In this document: positions 9,301 through 16,207 of the stretch, piece after piece
Layout: each line of letters starts with the position of its first letter
Position numbering within the stretch: position 1 is the stretch's first letter
Source of the DNA: JBOGOC01 sp050747525
GTDB lineage: Bacteria > Acidobacteriota > Polarisedimenticolia > JACPZX01 > DASXTC01
Assembly: GCA_050747525.1 (NCBI GenBank)
Contig: JBOGOC010000086.1
Coordinates: forward strand, 1 to 64,000
Direction of reading: 5' to 3'
DNA length: 64,000 nt
Program-made: the position numbers and the translations under genes
The notes under the pieces: generated by a model
The model's database searches: none
What the model saw: only the letters and a program-made list of their open reading frames with translations
What the model was told of the DNA's origin: nothing

Positions 9301-9494
9301 ATTGCCGTCTCCAGCTCTTCGGCCCCCATCGAGGCGTTCTGGACGATCACGTTGAACACCGGCGCGGTCATGTCGGGAAAGACGTCCTGCGGCAGATCTC
9401 GAAGCTCGAAGGCGCCCAGCACGGCTGCCGTCAGCACGAGGACGATGGGGATCAGCGGCCGCGTCAGGCAGCTCCGGATGATCCTCTCGATCAC
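6399..9494 (-). CDS. czcA: Heavy-metal-type RND efflux pump (CzcA/CusA family)
   Basis: This 1031-aa protein matches the normal length of inner-membrane RND pumps: an N-terminal membrane segment (LIPIVLVLTAAVLGAF), a periplasmic porter domain, a central membrane block and a second half with the same layout. The TM4 region GLAIAVGLLVDAAIIMTENI carries the acidic residues expected for the proton relay of the heavy-metal (HME) subfamily. It would export divalent or monovalent metal ions from the periplasm or cytoplasm through the partners encoded just upstream (adaptor, nine bases away, and TolC-like channel). The exact metal cannot be read from sequence. Confidence 0.92.
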   Translation of the reverse strand: MIERIIRSCLTRPLIPIVLVLTAAVLGAFELRDLPQDVFPDMTAPVFNVIVQNASMGAEELETAIGIPMEVALAGLPEVRRIRSNNQLGVSQVTVEFEPEADYHRSRQFVAERVTQVAAQLPPGTEDPLISSLTGRLNEIFEFTLEAEPGAADLMALRDLAEFEVRNRLLAVPGVAAVERLGGYLRQFQVQLDPERMSARGVTLDEVLHAVEGSNVNAAGGFVVQGPMEWTVRAVGRASTVEDLRATVVAVRGTTPVLLGDVTDVREAPAIRRGLAHRLRGEVVSCRVAKQFGADTVKVAAGVRGAVAELRRGLPPGVELRVVYDQSELVRSALGGVGRAVTVGAVLVVLVLFILLGDLRAALLVTLTIPLSLLLAGLLLARAGIGINTMTLGGLAIAVGLLVDAAIIMTENIVHRMSGRSDSRGRRESALQGSLEVGRPIAFATLIVVAVFLPLFGMGGIEGRMYQPLAVAVMASVGSSLVLALTLVPLLASLFLRPRSRNAHQDVWIIRQLKRGYAPLLDASMRRAGTVRLVTLALTLPALALGFFIGTDFMPELDEGAFLIQTLLPAEASLDEVDRLNHRVEDVLREFPEVEDVVRRTGRAERTEDPMPHTLSDVLVVLKKERTRSLEDLESAMREEVEKVPGVTSLFTTPLGMRIDEGLGGSPADISVRIFGPDLGRLADLGAQAREILENVPGITDLRAETITGLPQLKIAIDRQAVSRVGLTPGDVVRAARIGLVGERHSEVWVGHRRYDLVVLLQDHRRGDVEAIRSLLVDGHDGARIPLGQVATIEETSGPGSIRREAGSRRVAVEATVTGRDLGSTAEEVRQRLERELTLPTGYFLDVGGRVESQQRATRSLVLAIALAVLAVFVLLYVALGSLPEALVIVATLPDAFVGGIIALMLAGETWNVSSLVGLIGLFGIAVQNGLVLVAQTRQLVTEGKPFAAALREASIGRVRPKIMTASTAILGLLPFVLLRLHGTEIERPLAVVMIGGLLTSTVFTLLALPTFYMLVHQAGERFAVRRRASG

Positions 9495-9503
9495 GGCGCG
9501 GAC

Positions 9504-10697
9504 TCAGTGGTCATGGTGCCCGCCCTCGCCGCGCGACTTCTCGGCCTCGGCCTTCAGGAGAAAGGCTCCTTCGACCACGACGATCTGGCCCTCTTCCAGC
9601 CCCGAGAGGATCTCCACCTCTCCGGCCAGGTCGCGGCCCCTGCCCACCGCCCGCATCTCGAAGCGCCCGTCCTCTCCCGGGAGGAACACGTACCATCCTT
9701 CCTGCATGCGCTGCAGGCTGGCCGAGGGCACGGAAAGGATGCGTCCTCCGCTCTCTCCGACCGGGACCCAGGCCGTGGCCGACATGCCGGGCCGCAGCAA
9801 TTCCTCTTCGTTCGGGATCTCCAGCCGGACAGGGATGGTGCGCGAGGAGACGTCGACCTGCCGGCCCACGAACGTCACCCGGCCCTGGAATTCACGGCCC
9901 GGCAGGGCCGGAAAGGTGACGCGGGCCTGGGTGCCCGGTCTGATCCGCAGGGCATCACGTTCGAAGGCATGCACGGTGAGCCACAGCCGCGAAAGATCGG
10001 CGATGCGGAACAGTGGCCCGGACGGCCCCGCGACCTGGCCGCGCGCCGCATCCCGTTCGATGACCGTGCCGTGAATAGGCGAGGTGAGCCAGAATCGTGA
10101 GGCATCGGCTCCCGCGCGCGTCGGGTCGTCCTGGAGGATGCCCATGGCCACCAGGGCCGAGGCGGCGGCTTCGACCTGCGCCTGGGCGGCCTTCGCCTCG
10201 GCCTCCGCCTCCTGCAGCTCGCGGACGGGGACGATCCGCTCGGATGCCAGGCCCCTCTTCCGTTCGAGTGCTTGTTCGGCCAGCATCGCACGGGCCCTTG
10301 CCGACATGAGATCGGCCCTGGCCTTGCCCAGATCCACGCTCTGCAACTCTGCGAGGTGTTGATCCGGCCTGACGACGTCGCCGGCCGACGCGAGCAGGCG
10401 GAGAACTCGGGCCTCCAGGGGGGAGACCACCTCCGCATAGCCTTCCTCGTTGACACCCACCTCTCCGAGCGCCGTGATCCCTTCGCCGCCCTCACGGGAC
10501 TCGACAGCGGCGGTGGTGATGCGGAGATCACGGAGCATCTCCGGATCGATGCGGACGATCCCAGGCGCCTCGGCCTCCTCGTGAGCCTCAGCGGGGCCGG
10601 CCTCTTCCTCGTGCGCCCCCTGCTCAGGGGGCGTCTGTCTTCCACAGCCGCTGCACGCGAGAGCGATCGCGAACAGTCCGATCAGGATGCGTCTCAT
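9504..10697 (-). CDS. czcB: RND efflux periplasmic adaptor lipoprotein (CzcB/CusB-like)
   Basis: The 397-aa membrane-fusion protein has a lipoprotein signal (ACSGCG, Cys about residue 18). A His/Glu-rich linker follows (residues 25-47), then a barrel-sandwich half (VVSPLEARVLRLLASAGDVV), a coiled-coil hairpin (about residues 120-200, rich in A, E, R), the second lipoyl half (LTSPIHGTVIERDAARGQVA) and beta-barrel domains. The C-terminus ends GGHHDH. His-rich ends suggest metal binding. Its ATG overlaps the TGA of the upstream channel gene, and it is followed closely by the pump gene. Confidence 0.9.
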   Translation of the reverse strand: MRRILIGLFAIALACSGCGRQTPPEQGAHEEEAGPAEAHEEAEAPGIVRIDPEMLRDLRITTAAVESREGGEGITALGEVGVNEEGYAEVVSPLEARVLRLLASAGDVVRPDQHLAELQSVDLGKARADLMSARARAMLAEQALERKRGLASERIVPVRELQEAEAEAKAAQAQVEAAASALVAMGILQDDPTRAGADASRFWLTSPIHGTVIERDAARGQVAGPSGPLFRIADLSRLWLTVHAFERDALRIRPGTQARVTFPALPGREFQGRVTFVGRQVDVSSRTIPVRLEIPNEEELLRPGMSATAWVPVGESGGRILSVPSASLQRMQEGWYVFLPGEDGRFEMRAVGRGRDLAGEVEILSGLEEGQIVVVEGAFLLKAEAEKSRGEGGHHDH

Positions 10698-11920
10698 GGC
10701 AGCACCCCGGCGATCGCCTGCAGCCGGAATGCGGAGACAGCCGCCTCCAGCCGCCGATCCAGCAGCGCGATCCGGGTCTCCAGCACGCCGCGCCTGACGA
10801 GCAGCAGATCGATCAGGCTCATCTGGCCGGTCTCGTAGCTCCTGGCAGCCAGCACTTCGCTCTCCTCGAGGGTGGGGACGACGGCCTGCACCGCCGCCAC
10901 CGCGTCCCGCCGCAGACGGTAGGCGTCGTGAGCGGATCGCACCTCGGTCCGGACGGACCTCATCAGTCCGTCGCGCTCGATCCGAAGGCGCTCGGCCCGC
11001 GCGTCGGCCTCTGCGGCCACGCCCACCCCTCGGTCGAAGACGGGCAGGCCGATGATGAAGGTGCCCTTGTAGATGTCGGCCTCCTCCTCCAGCTCATAGC
11101 GCAGACCCACGTCGAGCTCCGGCTGCCGGAGGGTTCTGCCCATGCGGGCTTCCGCATCCGCCTGCTGCATCTCCGCAGAGAGGGCACGCACGTCGGGGCG
11201 CTGCTCCGCTCTTTCCAGCAGGTCGGACAGGTCGTGGACCGGCAGATCGGCGAGATTTCCGTGAAGCGTGACCGGCCCCTCGGACTCCATCCCGAGGAGA
11301 ATGCTCAGCTCGCCCAGGACAGCCTGAAGCTCGGCCTGCGCTGAAAGGACTTCGGAGCGGGCGCGGGCCACGGACGCTTTCGTGACACCGACATCGAGGG
11401 CCGCGACGTCGCCGGCCTGGAAGCGTCGCTCGGCCACGCGGGCCGTCTCTTCCGCGACCTGCGAGAACTCATCGAGGAGCCGGATCCGCTCGATGATGCA
11501 CAGGCCCTGGACGAAGGTGTCGGCGACGTCGCGAAGGTGGCGCACGAGAACGTCTTCGCTGGAAGCAATCACCCCGGAGAGCGCGGACTGCGCAGCCTCG
11601 ATCCGGGCCGCCCGCCGTCCAGGGGCGCCGAGGCCCTGTGTGATCCCCACGTCGAGCTCCAGGAAGTCCTCATCGTTCACCCTCCGGGTCCCGACACCGC
11701 CGTCGAGGACCGGGTTGCCTCGCATGCGGACGGAAGCGGACGCCAGGCGTCCACGCGCCTCCTCGATACGGGCCCGCGAGGCGAGGATGGCGGGCGAATG
11801 TTCGCGGGCCATGGCTAGCGCCCGATCGAGCGTGAAGAGACTGTCATCCTGGGCAGCCCCAGTCGCCGGCCGCGCCGACAGGATCACGAGGACGAGCGCA
11901 GCTCGTCTGAGATGGGTCAT
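10694..11920 (-). CDS. czcC: TolC-family outer-membrane efflux protein (CzcC-like)
   Basis: This 408-aa outer membrane factor has a signal peptide (residues 1-24, ending ATGAAQ). Two long helical halves follow, rich in A, E, R and L (SPAILASRARIEEARGRL; SYETGQMSLIDLLLVRRGVL), typical of the TolC tunnel protein. The true start is ATG 11920, which places the signal peptide at the N-terminus; the frame is open to 12061 but that part encodes only low-complexity Arg-rich sequence. First of the three efflux genes, followed by the adaptor (ATGA overlap) and pump. Confidence 0.88.
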   Translation of the reverse strand: MTHLRRAALVLVILSARPATGAAQDDSLFTLDRALAMAREHSPAILASRARIEEARGRLASASVRMRGNPVLDGGVGTRRVNDEDFLELDVGITQGLGAPGRRAARIEAAQSALSGVIASSEDVLVRHLRDVADTFVQGLCIIERIRLLDEFSQVAEETARVAERRFQAGDVAALDVGVTKASVARARSEVLSAQAELQAVLGELSILLGMESEGPVTLHGNLADLPVHDLSDLLERAEQRPDVRALSAEMQQADAEARMGRTLRQPELDVGLRYELEEEADIYKGTFIIGLPVFDRGVGVAAEADARAERLRIERDGLMRSVRTEVRSAHDAYRLRRDAVAAVQAVVPTLEESEVLAARSYETGQMSLIDLLLVRRGVLETRIALLDRRLEAAVSAFRLQAIAGVLP

Positions 11921-11994
11921 GAAAGCCTCGCTGGAGAAGGCCCTCCAGCCGCGCGCACATCTGCGTGAGCGGCAGGGAAAGGCGAAACCGGTCT

Positions 11995-12312
11995 CTATGC
12001 GAGGGGGGATCTGGGGACGTGGAAGATCTCGGCGGGCTCGGCGTCCGCCGGAAAGTTGCACTCTTCAGCGGCCCGGGGGGCCTGTGTGGTGGCGCACGGC
12101 ACTTTGGGGCTCTCCGGCTGGATGCAGCTTCGCAGGACCGGACAGCAGACGCAATCGGGGCACAGAGGAGCGCAGGCGCCGTCCGGACCATCGGTGGGAC
12201 AGCCTTCCTGACAGTCAATCGGCGCGACCGCCACGTCCAGCCCCGTGGCCTGGAGCAGCAGGAGCGCCATGATGCAGAAGGTCATCATCGTCTTCATGCC
12301 GGGACCTATCAT
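11995..12312 (-). CDS. Small Cys-rich exported protein heading the efflux operon
   Basis: This is a 105-aa protein with a hydrophobic N-terminal segment (FCIMALLLLQATGLDVAVA). The short mature region has about ten cysteines, including CQEGC, CPDC and CVCC. It starts at ATG 12312 with AGAGGT just upstream; ATG 12297 is an alternative. It ends 74 bases before the czcC start on the same strand, so it is probably co-transcribed with the metal pump. By position and Cys content it is a candidate periplasmic metal-binding or sensing protein, functionally like CusF or CnrX but without sequence similarity that I can see. The function is inferred. Confidence 0.55.
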   Translation of the reverse strand: MIGPGMKTMMTFCIMALLLLQATGLDVAVAPIDCQEGCPTDGPDGACAPLCPDCVCCPVLRSCIQPESPKVPCATTQAPRAAEECNFPADAEPAEIFHVPRSPLA

Positions 12313-12396
12313 GGACCTCTCGGTCTCTGATGACAAGTGTGTTGTTTCGCGGATCTTGGTGTCGTACGGTAGTTTGCGCCCCTGCCAGGACCGTAC

Positions 12397-12867
12397 TCAG
12401 CGCTTGTTCCTCTCTTCGAGGGTGCGGCGCAGAACGGGAAGGACGGCAAGGTCCTTCTCGTGGCCCGTCTCCTCCTTCAGCGCGATCAACGTCTCCAGAT
12501 CGAGGAGGTTGATGGTCAGGTCCTCAGTCAGCTCCAGATCAGTGGAGTGGGGGAGCAGTTCGTCGTACCCGCGCCCCGTGCCCACGGTCCCGAGCAGATC
12601 CAGAGGACCGTGCGCCGTCATCAGGAGCTGGTGGCCCGATGAGGCCAGGTGTGAGCGACCAGGAACGATCTTCGCCTTCAGCGCGGCCAGAACCTTGAGG
12701 AGGCGCCCGATGTTCTCCGGGCTGCGCGAGTGAACCACGTCGAGATCGAAGGTCGCAACGGGCGCTCCATGGAGGACGGCGCAGACCCCGCCAACGACGA
12801 TGAAGTCAACGTCATGTGCCTTGAGGGCCCTCAGCAGGGCGAGATAGTCAGGAGTCGGTGCGGGCAC
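12397..12867 (-). CDS. Nucleotidyltransferase-fold protein (MNT/AbiEii-like)
   Basis: The 156-aa protein has the minimal nucleotidyltransferase core: helix, then VDFIVVGGVCAVLHG (glycine motif, residues 19-33), then FDLDVVHS (the paired Asp, residues 39-46), and a later strand with LDLLGTV supplying the third acidic position. The C-terminal helix (LLDLETLIALKEETG) is the DLIxxK segment seen in many AbiEii-like and DUF6036-type proteins. It may act on a tRNA, protein or toxin partner; the target is unknown. It overlaps the upstream 61-codon gene by 20 bases, the arrangement of a two-gene module. Confidence 0.75.
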   Translation of the reverse strand: MPAPTPDYLALLRALKAHDVDFIVVGGVCAVLHGAPVATFDLDVVHSRSPENIGRLLKVLAALKAKIVPGRSHLASSGHQLLMTAHGPLDLLGTVGTGRGYDELLPHSTDLELTEDLTINLLDLETLIALKEETGHEKDLAVLPVLRRTLEERNKR

Positions 12868-13033
12868 TCTCGCGGAGCCTCTCGAGCGACTCTGCGCTCG
12901 CCTGAAGGACCTCGAGGCGCTCCTTGGGACTCAGCGAGAGCATCCAGCGAATGAGCGTGAGGTCAGTTCCGTCGGCACAGTAATCGTTCTCGCGGGTGTC
13001 GATCATGGGCGGCTCTGTTCGATCAGGCTTCAT
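12848..13033 (-). CDS. Small helical partner protein of the nucleotidyltransferase
   Basis: This 61-aa protein has a predicted helix (LIRWMLSLSPKERLEVLQ) followed by ASAESLERLRES. Small proteins of this style are often found just upstream of nucleotidyltransferase-fold genes. The ATG at 13033 lies exactly six bases after a TAGAAT box, so it could be leaderless; an internal ATG at 13006 is an alternative. The stop lies inside the start of the nucleotidyltransferase gene. Whether the pair is a toxin-antitoxin system cannot be decided from sequence. Confidence 0.6.
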   Translation of the reverse strand: MKPDRTEPPMIDTRENDYCADGTDLTLIRWMLSLSPKERLEVLQASAESLERLRESARTDS

Positions 13034-13039
13034 TTCTGG

Positions 13040-13045
13040 ATTCTA
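13040..13045 (-). promoter_or_regulatory. TAGAAT -10-like box for the small-protein/nucleotidyltransferase pair
   Basis: TAGAAT on the minus strand followed by CCAGAA and then ATG 13033. A transcript starting 6-7 bases after this box would begin at the start codon. Confidence 0.4.
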
Positions 13046-13060
13046 CCCTACGCAACAGGT

Positions 13061-13094
13061 CCGGGCCGGAGCCCCCGAGGGAGCTCCGGCCCGG
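13061..13094. terminator. 12-bp GC hairpin after the EGF/serine-hydrolase gene
   Basis: CCGGGCCGGAGC (13061-13072) pairs exactly with 13083-13094 across a 10-base loop, 17 bases beyond the stop of the minus-strand gene at 13111. No T-run follows. Confidence 0.6.
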
Positions 13095-13110
13095 TCACAG
13101 GATCACTCGA

Positions 13111-16068
13111 TCAGTTGCAGATCGGATTGAAGAGCACGGCCTGCGGCTCGGCCATTGCGGGCCAGCCCTGGGCATCGACCGTGCAGGCTGCGTCAGCCAT
13201 GATGTCGATGATCCGACCGTAGACGTTTCCGTTGTTCGAGTTGCCCGCGGCAGTCGCGGCCGGGGCCCGCGGATCCTGGTTCTGGTTGATCATCACCGCC
13301 ACCGCCACGTCCGAGGGGAGGCTGCAGGCCTTCCCTACAGTCGCTTCGTTGATGATGGTGAGCCCGTTGGGGTCCACGTCCAGCGGGGCGGTCGGGTCGG
13401 GATTCCATGCCCCCGTCGGCGTGGGGACGCGGTTGATCCGGTCGCCGCCCATCTGATACAGCCAGCTCAGGATGCCCGGGAGGCTCCCGTTGTGCGAGGA
13501 GCCGCCTCCGTAGGCACCCGGCGACACCAGCTTGCTGCCGATCCCGCCGTTCACCTCGAAGGGGGTCCCGACCTTGACGCGGTGGTCGCGGGCGAACTTC
13601 AGGAGCGCCGAGGTGGTGGCCACCAGGCCGCCCGCGGAGTTGCGCTGGGCGAGCCAGACGCCTCCGTACGCGCGCGGTGTGTTGGCCTCCATGTTCCACG
13701 TTGCTCCCGGGCCACCGCAATCCGACTGGCAGAACTCCCACTTCTGCGTAAACGCATTGAAGCGGATCTTGTCGCCCCCTTCCGCCAGATTCCAGGAGAA
13801 GTTCTCGTTGCCGACGGTGTCCATCGAGCGGTAGTAGGGCTCGAACGGCTGGGGGTTGAAGGCGTCGCCGGGATAGATGCCCCCCTGGATACCCGAGGCC
13901 TCGCAGAGGTAGTCCTGGAGAAGGGTCGGGAACTTGCCCCATCCCACCGGCACCCCCGGCTCATCCGGGTCGTAGGTCTCCCCTTTGAGCCCTTCGAGCA
14001 CGCGCCCCGCGAGGATGTACCCGATGTTGGCGTAGTTGTCGCGGGTGTTGTTGACGGTCGGGTTCTGGCCGCCCGGGTTGTACTGGAACGTGTTCCCCGC
14101 TGTGAAGAGGATCATGTTCCGCACGTTGGGGCTCGGATCGGTGGGACGCAGCGCCGCAACGGCGTACATGGTGGCGTAGCTGATGTCGCTGTCGGTGCCA
14201 ATCAGGGCAGGCTGGAACGTCGAGGGATCGTTGATGTCGAAGGTGCGGGGAAGATTCCCCGCCTCGTACGACGGCTGGCCGGTGTTGGTCGGAAGGACCA
14301 GTCCCGAGTCGCGCCAGAAGCCGACGTGGTGGTTCAGCAGGTGGTTGATGGTCACGTTCGCCCACCGCTGGTCGGTGGTTATCGGCGGGCTCAGGTTCAG
14401 GTTGTAGTTGTACGGAGGCACGCCGGAAACCAGGCTGAACCCGATGCTGTCGTTCACCCACGTGGCCGCGCGGTTCGCCACCGTGGCGCTGGTGATGTTC
14501 ACGCCGGCATCGGTGGCCGCCTGCCGGACCGCCGCGGCGGTCAGCGTCTTGGTCACGCTGGCGATGCGGAACGGGGAATGGGGCTGGACCAGCGGCCCCC
14601 CTTCGTTAGCGTTGACGAACGGGTCCGCGTCGAATCCAGCGTCCCGGTAGCCGTAGCCGTTCGTGGCAACGATCTGTCCACCCTTGGAGATCCCCAGCAC
14701 GGCCGCGCGGATGCCGCGGGCGCGCATGTACTTGAGCATCCCCTGGTAGAACGGCACCAGCTCGGTCTTGATCGGACCCGTGAAGGGAACGAAGGTCGAG
14801 GGGATGGCGGCGAAGTTGCCCGACGACTGCGTGCCGGTCCCGTCGTTGAGAGAGACCTTCACCAGCTCCAGATCGGGGAAGCCTCCCGCCGGCGCGACGA
14901 CCTTCAGCTCGGAGGCGCCCAGGGGGCAGCCGGGCCTTCCGTCGCAGGCAATCAGCTGCGCCGGCCCCTGGTCCAGCCGCCACGTGTACGGCGCGCGGCC
15001 TCCGCGGGGCTCCAGGATGAGGCTCTCACCGTCGTAGAGGGTGAAGCTTTCGGCGTCCACGAAGATGGACAGGTCCGGCCCGCCGCAATCGGCGCCCGAG
15101 TAGCCCGAGTCGCAGGCGCAGGTCACGTCGCCGTGGAGGGCGGCGACGCACTCGCCGTGTCCTCCGCACTTGTCCTGCCGGCAGGCCGTGCCCAGCTCGC
15201 AGTTGCCCGTGGCGTCCCGCTCGTAATTGGGCGCGCAGTCCTCGCAGTCGGCGCCGGTGTACCCCTCGTCGCACGCGCAGACCGCCTCGCGCTCCACGAC
15301 CATGCAGCTTCCCCGGGCCGAGCAGCTCTTGCCGGTGCAGTCGCCCGGCACGTCGGGCTCGCAATGAGTTCCTTGCGGATCCGCGACGTCGATGCTCACG
15401 GGGGTCAGCTCTCCGCCTCCGTGATGGTGGGTGATCTCCTTGGCGATGAAGCCCGGGGCGCACTGGCGGCAATCGGGCCCCGTGTAGCCCGGAGCGCAGC
15501 TCTCGCAATGATCGCCGGTGAACGGGTCGAGGCAGGCGCACTGTCCTCCGCTGGCCGCATCGTCCAGGCAGAGCATCCGGCTGCCGCAGTCGGCGCTCGA
15601 CGCGCACATCTGGCCCTGGGACGGCTCGGTGCACGCCGGCGCGACGCTCTGGATCAGTCCGCACATGGCTTCGCCGGCGGGCGGGCGCTCCGAGGGCCTC
15701 CCCCCGACGTTCGACTGGCCGTAGGACCCCTCCTCGACGCCGTCGTTCCCCACCACGACGAAGTAGTAATTGCCCGGCCCGGGGTTGAATCCCGAGTAGG
15801 AGCCGCTCGTCCCGATTCCGCACACCGAGCCGGTCCAGTTGACGCTCGACATGCCATCGAGCGAGCCGATGTAGATGTTGTTGTTGATGGCGCCGCAGCC
15901 GGTCTGGTACGTGAGCCGCATGGCGCCGGTCACCGGGTCGAGGTCGGCCACCTGAAGAGGGGCCATTGTGTCCCCCGACCCCTCGCCGATCCCTCCGGCC
16001 AGGGCGCTGGAGAGCGGCATGGCGGCGAGGAGGACGGCCAGTGCAAATGATAGAAACCGCTTGGTCAT
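13111..16068 (-). CDS. Secreted EGF-like/serine beta-lactamase-fold fusion protein
   Basis: The 985-aa protein has a signal peptide (residues 1-26). About residues 130-340 are Cys-rich EGF/laminin-like modules (CACLDPFTGDHCESC, CACDEGYTGADC, CACDSGYSGADC). A serine-hydrolase domain of the class C beta-lactamase/PBP type covers about residues 440-985. It has SVTK (SxxK, near residue 503), a YAN motif (near 679) and HNG (near 859, in the place of the KTG/HxG motif), so catalytic residues appear present. Beta-lactamase-like hydrolases of this family include D-peptidases and esterases; the substrate is unknown. ATG 16068 follows AGGAGAA; the frame is open to 16158 but has no ribosome site there. 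Confidence 0.8.
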   Translation of the reverse strand: MTKRFLSFALAVLLAAMPLSSALAGGIGEGSGDTMAPLQVADLDPVTGAMRLTYQTGCGAINNNIYIGSLDGMSSVNWTGSVCGIGTSGSYSGFNPGPGNYYFVVVGNDGVEEGSYGQSNVGGRPSERPPAGEAMCGLIQSVAPACTEPSQGQMCASSADCGSRMLCLDDAASGGQCACLDPFTGDHCESCAPGYTGPDCRQCAPGFIAKEITHHHGGGELTPVSIDVADPQGTHCEPDVPGDCTGKSCSARGSCMVVEREAVCACDEGYTGADCEDCAPNYERDATGNCELGTACRQDKCGGHGECVAALHGDVTCACDSGYSGADCGGPDLSIFVDAESFTLYDGESLILEPRGGRAPYTWRLDQGPAQLIACDGRPGCPLGASELKVVAPAGGFPDLELVKVSLNDGTGTQSSGNFAAIPSTFVPFTGPIKTELVPFYQGMLKYMRARGIRAAVLGISKGGQIVATNGYGYRDAGFDADPFVNANEGGPLVQPHSPFRIASVTKTLTAAAVRQAATDAGVNITSATVANRAATWVNDSIGFSLVSGVPPYNYNLNLSPPITTDQRWANVTINHLLNHHVGFWRDSGLVLPTNTGQPSYEAGNLPRTFDINDPSTFQPALIGTDSDISYATMYAVAALRPTDPSPNVRNMILFTAGNTFQYNPGGQNPTVNNTRDNYANIGYILAGRVLEGLKGETYDPDEPGVPVGWGKFPTLLQDYLCEASGIQGGIYPGDAFNPQPFEPYYRSMDTVGNENFSWNLAEGGDKIRFNAFTQKWEFCQSDCGGPGATWNMEANTPRAYGGVWLAQRNSAGGLVATTSALLKFARDHRVKVGTPFEVNGGIGSKLVSPGAYGGGSSHNGSLPGILSWLYQMGGDRINRVPTPTGAWNPDPTAPLDVDPNGLTIINEATVGKACSLPSDVAVAVMINQNQDPRAPAATAAGNSNNGNVYGRIIDIMADAACTVDAQGWPAMAEPQAVLFNPICN

Positions 16069-16207
16069 TTGTTCTCCTGATGTGTTGGGGTGGGCCCGCG
16101 CAACCTGCGCGCCTGCTTTACACCAGGGAAACGGAATCCGACCCCCGGAATGGGACATCCGGAGGTAAAGCGTCGCAAATCAATGAAAACAAAGACAGTA
16201 GCCGTGC

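Noticed and set aside
6930..10100. Very long plus-strand open frame antisense to the efflux pump and adaptor
   Set aside because: Codon content is an Arg/Gly/His-rich shadow of high-GC genes on the other strand; no start context, no recognisable domain.
13492..16050. Long plus-strand open frame antisense to the EGF/hydrolase gene
   Set aside because: Same high-GC shadow effect; the minus-strand protein has clear motifs and a ribosome site.
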